Positions 1-6,421 are shown, counted from the first letter of the stretch. The stretch: 12,510 bases of DNA from Firmicutes bacterium UBA4975 (GCA_002397155.1 DGZR01000062.1:1-12510), one strand, 5' to 3'. Notes: generated by a model from the letters alone, not told the origin. Translations and numbers: made by a program.

Positions 1-89
1 TGGACACCCTTGGTGTTCGGCTATACCCTTCCCACTACCGGGCGGGTTAGGGACTTTCACCCATTAGATTAGGCCCATGCCGGACGCAC
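1..89 (-). mobile_element. Group II intron, bacterial class C type, 5' end only (runs off left edge)
   Basis: Read on the minus strand from base 89, the sequence begins GTGCG, the group II 5' splice-site consensus. It continues through CCGGCATGGG, a TCTAATGGGTGAAAGTCCC block, AAC, and then CAAGGGTGTCC at bases 2-12. From memory this order closely matches domain I of class C introns such as the Oceanobacillus iheyensis intron. Only the start of domain I is in the window. The rest of the ribozyme (including domains V and VI) and any intron-encoded reverse transcriptase/maturase would lie to the left. The insertion point is directly behind a terminator hairpin, the known preferred target of class C introns. 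There is no protein evidence here, so whether the element is intact or degraded cannot be judged. Confidence 0.82.
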
Positions 90-121
90 CAGCAAAAGGC
101 GGACAGCTGAAACTGCCCGCC
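90..121 (-). terminator. Rho-independent terminator serving as intron target site
   Basis: On the minus strand a 9-bp stem (arms 113-121 and 98-106, GGCGGGCAG against CTGTCCGCC, with one G-U wobble) closes a 6-base loop and is followed by TTTT at 94-97. It ends the anti-sigma/sigma transcript, about 70 bases after the stop at 192. The T-run is followed by GCTG and then the intron's GTGCG, so the hairpin and T-run form the 5' exon of the insertion. Confidence 0.75.
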
Positions 122-191
122 TTATACCCCGCACTTTTAGGCGGTTCCCAAAGTATCCTTATGAACACTAGCCCAAGGGAGCAGGTTTTTT

Positions 192-782
192 TTATAAGAG
201 TTGGCGCAGCAGCCACAGGTTGCCCAGGACCAGGGCCAGGCAGGGCGCAGCCAAGGCCAGAGCCAGTCCCCTTTCCCTAAACTCCAAGAACCAGAGTATC
301 CCCGCCAGCAGGGCCAGCCCGGAAAAAGCGCCGACCTGCAGCCAGGGCATAGCTGGTTTGGCTGGTTCGGTCCGAGGCGCCGGGGGCACAACATGATCTT
401 CCGGCTGGTTGTAGGTGTCAGTTTCAACCCCTTTGGAGCGGGTATCTTCGGCCTCGATGTGCCGAACCCCCTCCTGCCCCTCGTCGGCACTGGGCAAGGG
501 GTCTTCAGAGTGGCTAAGGGATACCGGCGGCTTATCTTCCTCGCCGCTAAAATGCTCAGGGTTAGCAGCCATGGGGGCAGTAAACCGGTCGGCCGGCAAA
601 AAGGCAACGGTCAACATCGCCGCCGTCAGCAGGGCCAGGGCCGGCTTTAGCCAGATCCTTCTGGCCCCGCCGCCGGCCCCGGCTGACTCCAGGCGGGCCC
701 GGAGTCGGTGGGACAGCTCTTCTGGCGGCTTTACTTCCCTTACCCGGGCAGCATCTTCTCTAAGTCTCTTCTCGATATCCAT
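192..782 (-). CDS. Probable anti-sigma factor, three-helix membrane protein
   Basis: This 196-residue protein overlaps the end of the upstream ECF sigma gene by 23 bases, the usual position for a cognate anti-sigma factor. Residues 1-43 form a charged, probably cytoplasmic segment. Helix 1 is about 44-63. Residues 64-146 form an acidic, proline-rich segment expected outside the cell. Two further helices (about 147-167 and 171-193) end the protein, separated by the short charged turn EFRERG. I see no HxxxCxxC motif; the only cysteine (C181) lies in the last helix, so this is not a zinc-binding (ZAS) anti-sigma domain. The role is inferred from gene order, topology and a short N-terminal domain of suitable size. 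It could instead be a membrane protein of unknown function. The start overlaps the sigma gene, implying translational coupling. Confidence 0.6.
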   Translation of the reverse strand: MDIEKRLREDAARVREVKPPEELSHRLRARLESAGAGGGARRIWLKPALALLTAAMLTVAFLPADRFTAPMAANPEHFSGEEDKPPVSLSHSEDPLPSADEGQEGVRHIEAEDTRSKGVETDTYNQPEDHVVPPAPRTEPAKPAMPWLQVGAFSGLALLAGILWFLEFRERGLALALAAPCLALVLGNLWLLRQLL

Positions 783-1278
783 CTCCCAGCCACCCCTTAA
801 GCTTTTTTAGTCCCTGGTGCAGGCGGGATTTTACCGTTCCCACCGGGCAGGATTGAATCTCGCTAATATCCTCAAAAGTCATATCTCGGTAATAAAAAAG
901 CAAGATGACATCGCGCTGGGCCGCCGGCAGCCGGTGCACCGCCGCCAGCAAGTCCAGCCCCGTGTCCCCGGGCTGCTCTACCACCCCGTCGAAGCCCTCG
1001 GGCAGGGAGAACCAGCGTTTATTGGCCCGGAGCTTGGTCAGGCAGCAGCGCACGAGGATTTGGTTGGCCCAGGAGTAAAAGGCCTCGTCCTTCTTTAGAG
1101 TGCCTATGCGGTTGTAGAGGATGACGATCATGTCCTGAAGGGCGTCAGCAGCGTCATGCTCGTTGCGCAGGTAGACGAAGCCCAGCCCGAAAAATTCCCG
1201 TTCCCGGGCCAGGACCAGGTCTAAAAGAGCCTGTTTATCCCCCGCCTTGGCTCGGGCCACCAATTCCCCCACATCCAC
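760..1278 (-). CDS. ECF-type RNA polymerase sigma factor
   Basis: This 172-residue protein has the two-domain layout of extracytoplasmic-function sigma factors. Region 2 (about residues 25-85) contains the DAADALQDMIVILY stretch of region 2.2 and a W-A-N-Q-I-L helix typical of the -10 recognition part. After a linker, region 4 (about 113-162) reads LPAAQRDVILLFYYRDMTF and ends in the helix-turn-helix PVGTVKSRLHQGLKKLK. The length is normal for the family. The start chosen is GTG at 1278, preceded by GGGAGTGA at suitable spacing; a GTG two codons inside is possible but less well spaced. It is co-transcribed with the overlapping membrane protein, its likely anti-sigma factor. I could not find a convincing autoregulatory ECF promoter upstream, so the regulon cannot be guessed. 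Confidence 0.92.
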   Translation of the reverse strand: MDVGELVARAKAGDKQALLDLVLAREREFFGLGFVYLRNEHDAADALQDMIVILYNRIGTLKKDEAFYSWANQILVRCCLTKLRANKRWFSLPEGFDGVVEQPGDTGLDLLAAVHRLPAAQRDVILLFYYRDMTFEDISEIQSCPVGTVKSRLHQGLKKLKGWLGDGYREET

Positions 1279-1507
1279 AAGAACTCACTCCCTGTGTTAC
1301 AAGTAAGAAGCCCCAAGGACCCCTTTAGTTCGATTCCCGGCGGTAGATAATTTCTCCGGACAGCTTAGGATATTCCCTAATTCTAGCTTGACCCCCTCCT
1401 TTCCTGCCGAACCCGGGGACTTGAGGAAGGGATAAAACGAACAGGGCAATTCCTCCCCCTCCATTACTGGTTTGCTTTTCAATAATTGCTCTTTTGGCCA
1501 GAGGGTT
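1279..1507. other. Upstream region of the sigma operon, no convincing gene
   Basis: This 229-base gap lies between the sigma gene start and the terminator of the five-gene operon. It should hold the sigma operon promoter, but I see no clear sigma-A or ECF promoter. It contains a small perfect inverted repeat, TTAGG-6-CCTAA, at 1365-1380. A minus-strand open frame of about 61 codons runs through it, starting with TTG, without family resemblance or a well-placed ribosome site; I do not call it a gene. Confidence 0.5.
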
Positions 1508-1532
1508 AAAAAAACGCCCGCCGGGCGTTTTT
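1508..1532 (-). terminator. Rho-independent terminator of the five-gene operon
   Basis: On the minus strand a 10-bp stem (AAAAACGCCC pairing with GGGCGTTTTT, arms 1523-1532 and 1510-1519) closes a 3-base loop and runs into a stretch of seven T (1514 down to 1508). It begins inside the TAA stop of the PLP enzyme gene. The symmetric A/T flanks would also let it work on the plus strand. Confidence 0.9.
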
Positions 1533-2724
1533 AGTCAATGCTAGCTAAAGCCTGCTCCAGGTCAGCGACCAGGTCGTCCCGGTGTTCCAGGCCGACGGAG
1601 AGGCGGATAAGACCGGGGCTCAAACCCGCCGCCAATATTTCTTGAGGGGTGTACCCCCGGTGGGTCATAGCGAAGGGATGTTCCACCAGGCTCTCACAGT
1701 CCCCCAAACTCACCGCCAATTGAAATAACCTGAGGCTGTTGACCAGCCGCCGGGATTGATCCAGACTTCCCTTTACGGTAAAACTGACCATGGCGCCAAA
1801 ACCGCTCATCTGGGCGGCAGCCAAGGAATGGCTGGAAAAGCCGGGCAGACCGGGGTAGTAGACCTTTTTTACCTTTGGGTGTCCCTCCAGGTAGCGGGCG
1901 ATGGCCAGGGCATTTTGTTCATGTTCCCTCATGCGCAGCGCCAAAGTCTTTAGGCCCCGCAGCAGGAGCCAGGCGGTAAAGGGGCTCATTACCCCGCCGA
2001 ATTCGCAGAGGTAGCCAAACTTCAACTCCTGGAGGTAGTCCGGGTCCCGGGCCACCGCCAAACCGGCCACCACATCCCCGTGGCCCCCGATGTACTTGGT
2101 GGCGCTGTGAACCACCACATCGGCCCCCAGCTCCAGGGGACGCTGGAAAAAAGGGGTGGCGAAAGTGTTGTCCACCACCACTTTTATGCCCCGCTCCTTG
2201 GCCAGGCGGCAGATAGAAGATATGTCGATGATCTCCAGGCTGGGATTGACCGGGGTTTCAAAGTAAATGACCTTGGTGCGGGGGCTAAAAGCAGCGCCCA
2301 GGGCGGAAAGATCGGTCAAGTCCAAGAGCCGGGAGCAGATGCCGTAGGCGGGCAGGATCTTTTGCACCAGGTTTTGGCTTGAGCCGTAGAGCATGGAATG
2401 AGCCAGGACTTCGTCCCCGGGCTTGAGCAGGGAAAGGAGGACGGCGCTGATAGCGGCCATGCCCGAGGCAAAGGCCACCGCCCCCCCGCCCCCCTCCAGG
2501 ACCGCCAGCCGCTCTTCCAGGAGCCCCAGAGTGGGGTTGTTGCCCCGGGTGTAGACATAGTCCTGGGTGGCGAAAGAGAAAGCGGCTTCAGCCTCCTCCA
2601 GGCTGGCAAAGGTAAAAGCAGAGGTGAGAAAAATGGGGTCGTTTAGAGCGTTGGCCGGCTTTTTCTCCCGGTGCCTGCCGTGGATGCTGTCGGTTTGAAA
2701 ATGATTCCCTTTCAAAGTGATCAC
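1531..2724 (-). CDS. Trans-sulfuration-family PLP enzyme (methionine gamma-lyase / cystathionine gamma-synthase type)
   Basis: This 397-residue protein is a Cys/Met metabolism fold-type I PLP enzyme, and the length is normal for the lyase/synthase branch (sulfhydrylases are usually longer). Visible landmarks are YTRGNNPT (Y58, R60, phosphate and PLP contacts from the partner subunit), the YG pair at 113-114, VDNTFATP with D185 for the pyridine nitrogen, SATKYIGGHGD with the Schiff-base lysine K210, and IRLSVGLE with R375 for the substrate carboxylate. The cysteine after YG that marks classical methionine gamma-lyases is serine here (S115). Substrate is therefore uncertain: methionine, cystathionine, or an activated homoserine accepting sulfide or methanethiol. 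The start is GTG at 2724, in a 4-base GTGA overlap with the deaminase stop, so it is translationally coupled. It is the last gene of the operon. Confidence 0.9.
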   Translation of the reverse strand: MITLKGNHFQTDSIHGRHREKKPANALNDPIFLTSAFTFASLEEAEAAFSFATQDYVYTRGNNPTLGLLEERLAVLEGGGGAVAFASGMAAISAVLLSLLKPGDEVLAHSMLYGSSQNLVQKILPAYGICSRLLDLTDLSALGAAFSPRTKVIYFETPVNPSLEIIDISSICRLAKERGIKVVVDNTFATPFFQRPLELGADVVVHSATKYIGGHGDVVAGLAVARDPDYLQELKFGYLCEFGGVMSPFTAWLLLRGLKTLALRMREHEQNALAIARYLEGHPKVKKVYYPGLPGFSSHSLAAAQMSGFGAMVSFTVKGSLDQSRRLVNSLRLFQLAVSLGDCESLVEHPFAMTHRGYTPQEILAAGLSPGLIRLSVGLEHRDDLVADLEQALASID

Positions 2725-3980
2725 CCCGCAATTTTTTTCAGGCAGCGCCGGGCCTCAAAAATCACCCTCTCTTCATCAATGGTGGTGAGCCGGCCCCCCT
2801 CCAGAAGGATCCGGCCGGCCACCATGACCAAGGTTACGTCGCTGGCGTGAGCGGCATAAGCGATGGCGGCTTCAGGGCTGGGGCTAGGCGCCAGGTGGGG
2901 CCCCCGAAGGTCGACCAGGACCAAGTCGGCGGCCATGCCCTCCCGGATCGCGCCCACCTCCTCGAGAGACAGGGCTTTCGCCCCCAGGACAGTGGCCATT
3001 TCCAGGGCCTGATGGGCGGGAATCAAGGTGGGGTCTCTATGTACGCCCTTGTGGATAAGGGCAGCCAAGCGCATTTCGGTGAACATGTCCAGGTTGTTGT
3101 TGCTGGCGGCCCCGTCGGTGCCCAAGCCCACGGCCACCCCTCGCTCCAGCAGGCTGGGGACGGGGGCGATGCCGCTGCCCAGTTTGAGATTGCTGGCCGG
3201 ATTGTGGCTCACCCCGACCCCCCGGCGGGCCACGATCTCAATATCCTCCGGGCTGAGGTGGACGCAGTGGGCGGCCAGGATCGGCAGATGAAAAAGCCCT
3301 GCTTCATCCAAGACCGCCGCCGGGCTCTTGCCATAAAGAGCCAAGCACTCGTCTACTTCGCCCTTGGTTTCCGCAAGGTGAATCTGCACCGCCAGGTCCA
3401 GTTCTGCCGCCAGGTCGATGACCCGGTTTAGGACCTCGGGAGGACAGGTGTAGAGGGCGTGGGGACCGAGCTGAATCGTTATTCTGCCTTCCGCCCCCTG
3501 CCAGTCCCTGGCCAGTTGCCGGCTTTCGGCCAGGGCCCTTTCCAGGCCGGGTCCGGCCACGATACCCCGGGAGAGCACCCCGCGCATGCCCGTTTCCAGG
3601 GCAGCCCGGGCCGTTTCCTCTTCAAAAAAGTACATGTCGGCAAAAGTGGTGGTCCCGCCCCGGATCATTTCCGCCATGGCCAACATGCTCCCCCAGTAGA
3701 CGGACTGGGCGGTCAGCTTTGCCTCCAGGGGCCAGATCTTTTTCTCGAGCCAGGTTTTAAGGGGCAGATCATCGGCCAAGCCCCGAAAAAGGGTCATGGC
3801 GGCATGGCCATGGCAGTTGACCAGGCCGGGAATGAGGGCGGAGCCCTCCCCAGGGATAACCCGCTGGTACTCCTCTTCCCGGAGGACCTTTCCCACCGAG
3901 ACAATTTTACCCCCTTTAACTCCCACATCGGCAATCCCGATCCCCGGCAGCCAGGGACCCTTGAACAGCAGCGACTCCAT
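2721..3980 (-). CDS. mtaD: 5-methylthioadenosine / S-adenosylhomocysteine deaminase
   Basis: This is an amidohydrolase-superfamily deaminase that converts MTA (and in characterised relatives SAH or 5'-deoxyadenosine) to the inosine form plus ammonia in the cytoplasm. Metal ligands are visible as CHGHAAM (H57, H59), HLAET (H201, with the catalytic E204), AAHCVHL (H238) and GTDGAASNNNLDM (D289). The last motif, with SNNN, is characteristic of the MTA/SAH deaminase group related to Thermotoga TM0936. I place the start at ATG 3980 (419 residues): AGGAGG lies 7 bases upstream and the protein then begins MESLLFKG, as the family does. A start 27 codons further up would add a non-homologous tail and overlap the aldolase gene by 70 bases. 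The gap to the aldolase stop is 11 bases. Whether MTA, SAH or 5'-deoxyadenosine is the main substrate cannot be read from the sequence. Confidence 0.92.
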   Translation of the reverse strand: MESLLFKGPWLPGIGIADVGVKGGKIVSVGKVLREEEYQRVIPGEGSALIPGLVNCHGHAAMTLFRGLADDLPLKTWLEKKIWPLEAKLTAQSVYWGSMLAMAEMIRGGTTTFADMYFFEEETARAALETGMRGVLSRGIVAGPGLERALAESRQLARDWQGAEGRITIQLGPHALYTCPPEVLNRVIDLAAELDLAVQIHLAETKGEVDECLALYGKSPAAVLDEAGLFHLPILAAHCVHLSPEDIEIVARRGVGVSHNPASNLKLGSGIAPVPSLLERGVAVGLGTDGAASNNNLDMFTEMRLAALIHKGVHRDPTLIPAHQALEMATVLGAKALSLEEVGAIREGMAADLVLVDLRGPHLAPSPSPEAAIAYAAHASDVTLVMVAGRILLEGGRLTTIDEERVIFEARRCLKKIAG

Positions 3981-3987
3981 TTCCCAT

Positions 3988-3993
3988 CCTCCT
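3988..3993 (-). promoter_or_regulatory. Ribosome binding site that fixes the mtaD start
   Basis: A perfect AGGAGG on the minus strand, 7 bases before ATG 3980. It overlaps the TAG stop of the aldolase gene (3992-3994), so ribosomes ending one gene are placed to start the next. It decides for the shorter mtaD protein over the upstream in-frame start at 4061. Confidence 0.88.
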
Positions 3994-4636
3994 AGCGCTG
4001 GCCATACCCGTGCAGGTAGTAGTCGCGCATAAAATCTATATCCGCCTGGGACAAAGGACAAGCCCCGCCCAAGGCCTGGGCGGCGATGGCGATTTGGGCG
4101 CTCTTTTCAATGATCTGGCAGATCAGCAGGGCCTGTTCCAAGCTCGCCCCCACCCCGATGACGCCGTGGTTAGCCAGGAGGGCCCCGTTTCGCCCGGCCA
4201 GGGCAGTCACTACCTGCCGCCCCAGTTCGGGGCTGCCCGGCAGGGCGTACTCCGCCACCCTGACCGGGCCGCCGACAATCTGGACCAGGTCCTCCATCCC
4301 TCCGGGAATAGGTTGGCGAGCAGCAGCAAAAGCGGAAGCGTAAATGCTGTGGGTGTGGACGATGGCTTTTACATCCTCCCGGGCGGCATAGATGGCCCGG
4401 TGCAGGGGCTGTTCCGTCGAAGGCTTGCGCCTGCCTTGGCGGCAATTGCCTGCTAAGTCCAGGAGGACGATGTCCCGGGGATGAAGGGATTTATAGTCCA
4501 TGCCGCTGGGGGTGATGGCCAGAAGCTCCCCCGGCAGTCGGCAACTGAGGTTGCCCCAGGTCCCAACCGCCAGGGCTAGTCCGGCCATCCGCCGCCCGGC
4601 CAGGACAACCTGCCGGCGCTGGCCATAGTATTTCAT
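3992..4636 (-). CDS. Class II (zinc) aldolase, L-fuculose-1-phosphate aldolase-like; probable 5-(methylthio)ribulose-1-phosphate aldolase
   Basis: This 214-residue protein belongs to the class II aldolase/adducin family. It shows GTWGNLS (about 25-31, phosphate binding), ITPSGMDY (41-48), PSTEQPLHR with the catalytic acid/base E75, HTHSIYAS with zinc ligands H94 and H96, and LLANHGVIGVG with the third zinc histidine H157. These match E. coli FucA E73, H92, H94 and H155. The family also includes MtnB, the methylthioribulose-1-phosphate dehydratase. The ALPGSPELGRQV and LLANHG stretches look to me more FucA/Ald2/DrdB-like than MtnB-like. Lying 13 bases after mtnA, it most plausibly splits the MtnA product into dihydroxyacetone phosphate and (methylthio)acetaldehyde or acetaldehyde. 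That substrate is inferred from context. The start ATG 4636 has a GGGGGAGGGGG ribosome site. Confidence 0.86.
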   Translation of the reverse strand: MKYYGQRRQVVLAGRRMAGLALAVGTWGNLSCRLPGELLAITPSGMDYKSLHPRDIVLLDLAGNCRQGRRKPSTEQPLHRAIYAAREDVKAIVHTHSIYASAFAAARQPIPGGMEDLVQIVGGPVRVAEYALPGSPELGRQVVTALAGRNGALLANHGVIGVGASLEQALLICQIIEKSAQIAIAAQALGGACPLSQADIDFMRDYYLHGYGQR

Positions 4637-4649
4637 TTCCCCCTCCCCC

Positions 4650-5699
4650 TTAGCGGGCCAAAGAATCTAGCAAATCTGTGATAGTCTTTGAGTAGTGGGG
4701 CCGGATGATACCCCGCTCCGTGATTATCCCGTTGATGTTTACGTGGGGAGTGACGTCAAAAGCGGGGTTGTATACCGCCACTCCCTCGGGGGCAATCCGC
4801 ACCCCCCGGATATGGGTGACCTCTTCGGGAGGACGTTCTTCGATGACGATGTGGCTGCCGTCGGGGATCGAAAGGTCGATGGTGGATACGGGGGCCACCA
4901 CATAAAAGGGCACGCCGAAACGGCCCGCCAGCTCCGAGAGCATGAAGGTGCCCACCTTGTTGGCGGTATCCCCGTTGCTGGCGATGCGGTCAGCTCCCAC
5001 CAGGACCAGGTCAATTTTGTCGTCCCGGATGAGGGTGGCGGCGACACTGTCGGCGATGAGAGTGCAGGGAATCCCCGCCTCCACCAGTTCAAAAGCCGTC
5101 AGGCTGGCACCCTGGAGCCGGGGCCGGGTTTCATCCACGTAGACCTTGATCCCCTTGCCCGAATCATGGGCTTCCCGAATGACGCCCAGGGCGGTTCCTC
5201 CGCCCACAGTGGCCAGGGCACCGGTGTTGCAATGGGTGAGAATTGTCGAACCAGGGGGCACCACCTCGTTGCCAAAGCGGGCAATGGCCCGATTCACCTC
5301 CAGGTCCTCCCGGGCAATGTTCTGGGCTTCTTGAGCCAACTCCTCTACCACGGCCCCGACCGGAGCATAGCTCCTGGACTCCGCCAGCTTTTCCAGGCGG
5401 CGGACCGCCCAGGCTAAGTTGGCGGCAGTGGGCCGGGCAGTTTCAAGTTCCCGGCAAGCTTCCTTTAATTTGGCCAGGAACTCGGCTCGGCCCAAGCCGC
5501 CGTATTCCTTGGCGGCCAGGTACACGCCGAAAGCCGCCGCCGCCCCGATTGCCGGTGCCCCCCGCACCACCATATCAGCTATGGCCTGTTTTACGTCCTT
5601 GTAAGTCCTGGCTTCGAAATACCCCACTTCCTGAGGAAGCAGGCGCTGGTCCAAAAGGCGGAGTGTCCCATCTTGGAAAGAAAGGGTTTCAAACTTCAT
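4650..5699 (-). CDS. mtnA: 5-methylthioribose-1-phosphate isomerase (MtnA family)
   Basis: This enzyme converts the aldose 5-methylthioribose 1-phosphate to the ketose 5-methylthioribulose 1-phosphate; some relatives act on 5-deoxyribose 1-phosphate. The protein is 349 residues, as expected for the family. Visible motifs are MVVRGAPAIGAAAAFGV (43-59), RPTAANLAWA (89-98), THCNTGALATVGGGTALGVI with the catalytic C157, DETRPRLQGA (189-198), GADRIASNGDTANKVGT with the catalytic D237, and NPAFDVTPHVNINGIITERG near the end. The start is ATG 5699, with AGGAGGTG 6 bases before it. A TTG at 5756 overlapping the pcp stop would add 19 residues but lacks such a site. The family also contains the eIF2B-like and ribose-1,5-bisphosphate isomerases, but the Cys/Asp pair and context favour MtnA. 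Whether it prefers the methylthio or the 5-deoxy sugar is open. Confidence 0.95.
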   Translation of the reverse strand: MKFETLSFQDGTLRLLDQRLLPQEVGYFEARTYKDVKQAIADMVVRGAPAIGAAAAFGVYLAAKEYGGLGRAEFLAKLKEACRELETARPTAANLAWAVRRLEKLAESRSYAPVGAVVEELAQEAQNIAREDLEVNRAIARFGNEVVPPGSTILTHCNTGALATVGGGTALGVIREAHDSGKGIKVYVDETRPRLQGASLTAFELVEAGIPCTLIADSVAATLIRDDKIDLVLVGADRIASNGDTANKVGTFMLSELAGRFGVPFYVVAPVSTIDLSIPDGSHIVIEERPPEEVTHIRGVRIAPEGVAVYNPAFDVTPHVNINGIITERGIIRPHYSKTITDLLDSLAR

Positions 5700-5705
5700 C
5701 TCAAG

Positions 5706-5713
5706 CACCTCCT
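5706..5713 (-). promoter_or_regulatory. Ribosome binding site that fixes the mtnA start
   Basis: AGGAGGTG on the minus strand, 6 bases before ATG 5699. It lies downstream of the alternative TTG at 5756, so the shorter protein beginning MKFETLSF is the better call and the gap to pcp is 53 bases. Confidence 0.88.
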
Positions 5714-5752
5714 CGAAAACAGGGATAATTCCCTGCTGATTTACTAGTAAAG

Positions 5753-6382
5753 TCAACCCTCTTGGATTTCATTGACCATAAGGGCTATTGCCAGCTCCAC
5801 CCCTGCCGCGACTGTGGCGATGGGAAGAGAAGGGGCGAGGGGAGAAAAGTTGGCCGCCTGCTCCGGGGCGTAGGGAACGTGGATGAACCCTCCCTTGGCG
5901 CCGGTGCCTTCTTCTTCCTGGTATTGAAGCAGGGAGTAAAAAACTTCGTTGCAGACGAAGGTTCCGGCAGTGTATGAAAGGTCGGCGGGAATGCCCCTCT
6001 CTTGCAGGTGCCGGACTATCCTCCGGGTGGGCAGAGTGCTGAAGTAAGCCGCTCTGCCCCCGGCCCGGATGAGCTCATCGGCGGGCCGATTGCCCTCGTT
6101 ATCTGGGATGGCAGCGTCTTTGAGGTTTATTGCCACCCTTTCTACCGACAGCCCGGGGCGTCCCCCGGCCTGGCCCAAACAGAGGACGACTTGGGGTAAA
6201 TGGGCTGCCAAGAGGTCCCGCAAAACCTGGGCACCCTTGCCAAACACCGTGGGGAGCTCGGCCTTGACAACCGACGCCCCTTCAATTACCCCGGGCAAGA
6301 GCTTGAGTGCTTCATAGGCCGGGTTTAGGTCTTGGCCGCCAAAGGGTGCAAAACCGGTAATCAGTATCTTCAGTGGACTCAC
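5753..6382 (-). CDS. pcp: Pyroglutamyl peptidase I (pyrrolidone-carboxylate peptidase)
   Basis: This cytoplasmic cysteine peptidase of family C15 removes N-terminal 5-oxoproline from peptides. The 209-residue protein opens with ILITGFAPFGG and NPAYEAL, which are typical. It carries GQAGGRPGLSVERVAIN with the catalytic E81, TAGTFVCNEVFY with the nucleophile C144, and GFIHVPYAPEQ with H168, so the triad is complete at normal spacing. The start is GTG 6382. An in-frame TAA lies two codons upstream, so no longer form exists. The ribosome site is poor (AAGGG directly against the GTG). It is the first gene of the operon that goes on to mtnA, the aldolase, mtaD and the PLP enzyme. Its biochemical link to those genes is not obvious, and it may simply share the promoter with them. 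It is divergent from pepT, another peptide-degrading enzyme. Confidence 0.94.
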   Translation of the reverse strand: MSPLKILITGFAPFGGQDLNPAYEALKLLPGVIEGASVVKAELPTVFGKGAQVLRDLLAAHLPQVVLCLGQAGGRPGLSVERVAINLKDAAIPDNEGNRPADELIRAGGRAAYFSTLPTRRIVRHLQERGIPADLSYTAGTFVCNEVFYSLLQYQEEEGTGAKGGFIHVPYAPEQAANFSPLAPSLPIATVAAGVELAIALMVNEIQEG

Positions 6383-6392
6383 CCCTTATATT

Positions 6393-6421
6393 ATCTTATC
6401 ACTTAATCCTTCATCCGCCAA
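6393..6421 (-). promoter_or_regulatory. Candidate promoter of the pcp-mtnA-aldolase-mtaD operon
   Basis: On the minus strand TTGGCG (6416-6421) and TAAGAT (6393-6398) are 17 bases apart. Each matches 4 of 6 bases of the sigma-A consensus. Transcription would begin about 4 bases before the GTG at 6382, giving a nearly leaderless message and explaining the missing ribosome site. Alternative -10 boxes (GATAAT, TAATAT) overlap it. I see no riboswitch or T-box in the 109-base gap. Confidence 0.35.

Noticed and set aside
201..650. Plus-strand open frames opposite the anti-sigma gene, rich in Gln, Gly and Arg
   Set aside because: Low-complexity translation is a by-product of G+C-rich codons. There is no ribosome site, and the minus-strand membrane protein explains the region.
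1328..1343. GTTCGATTCCCGG resembles a tRNA T-loop with its 3' stem
   Set aside because: The bases before it (CTTTAG) cannot form the 5-bp T-stem with CCCGG, and no anticodon arm or acceptor pairing is found around it.
1297..1482. Minus-strand open frame of 61 codons upstream of the sigma gene
   Set aside because: TTG start, no well-spaced ribosome site, no recognisable domain, and composition like non-coding flank. The purine-rich stretches inside it are not followed by a start codon at useful spacing.
4695..5417. Long plus-strand open frame (240 codons) opposite mtnA
   Set aside because: mtnA is unambiguous on the other strand. Antisense frames of this length are common in G+C-rich genes, and the translation has no family features.
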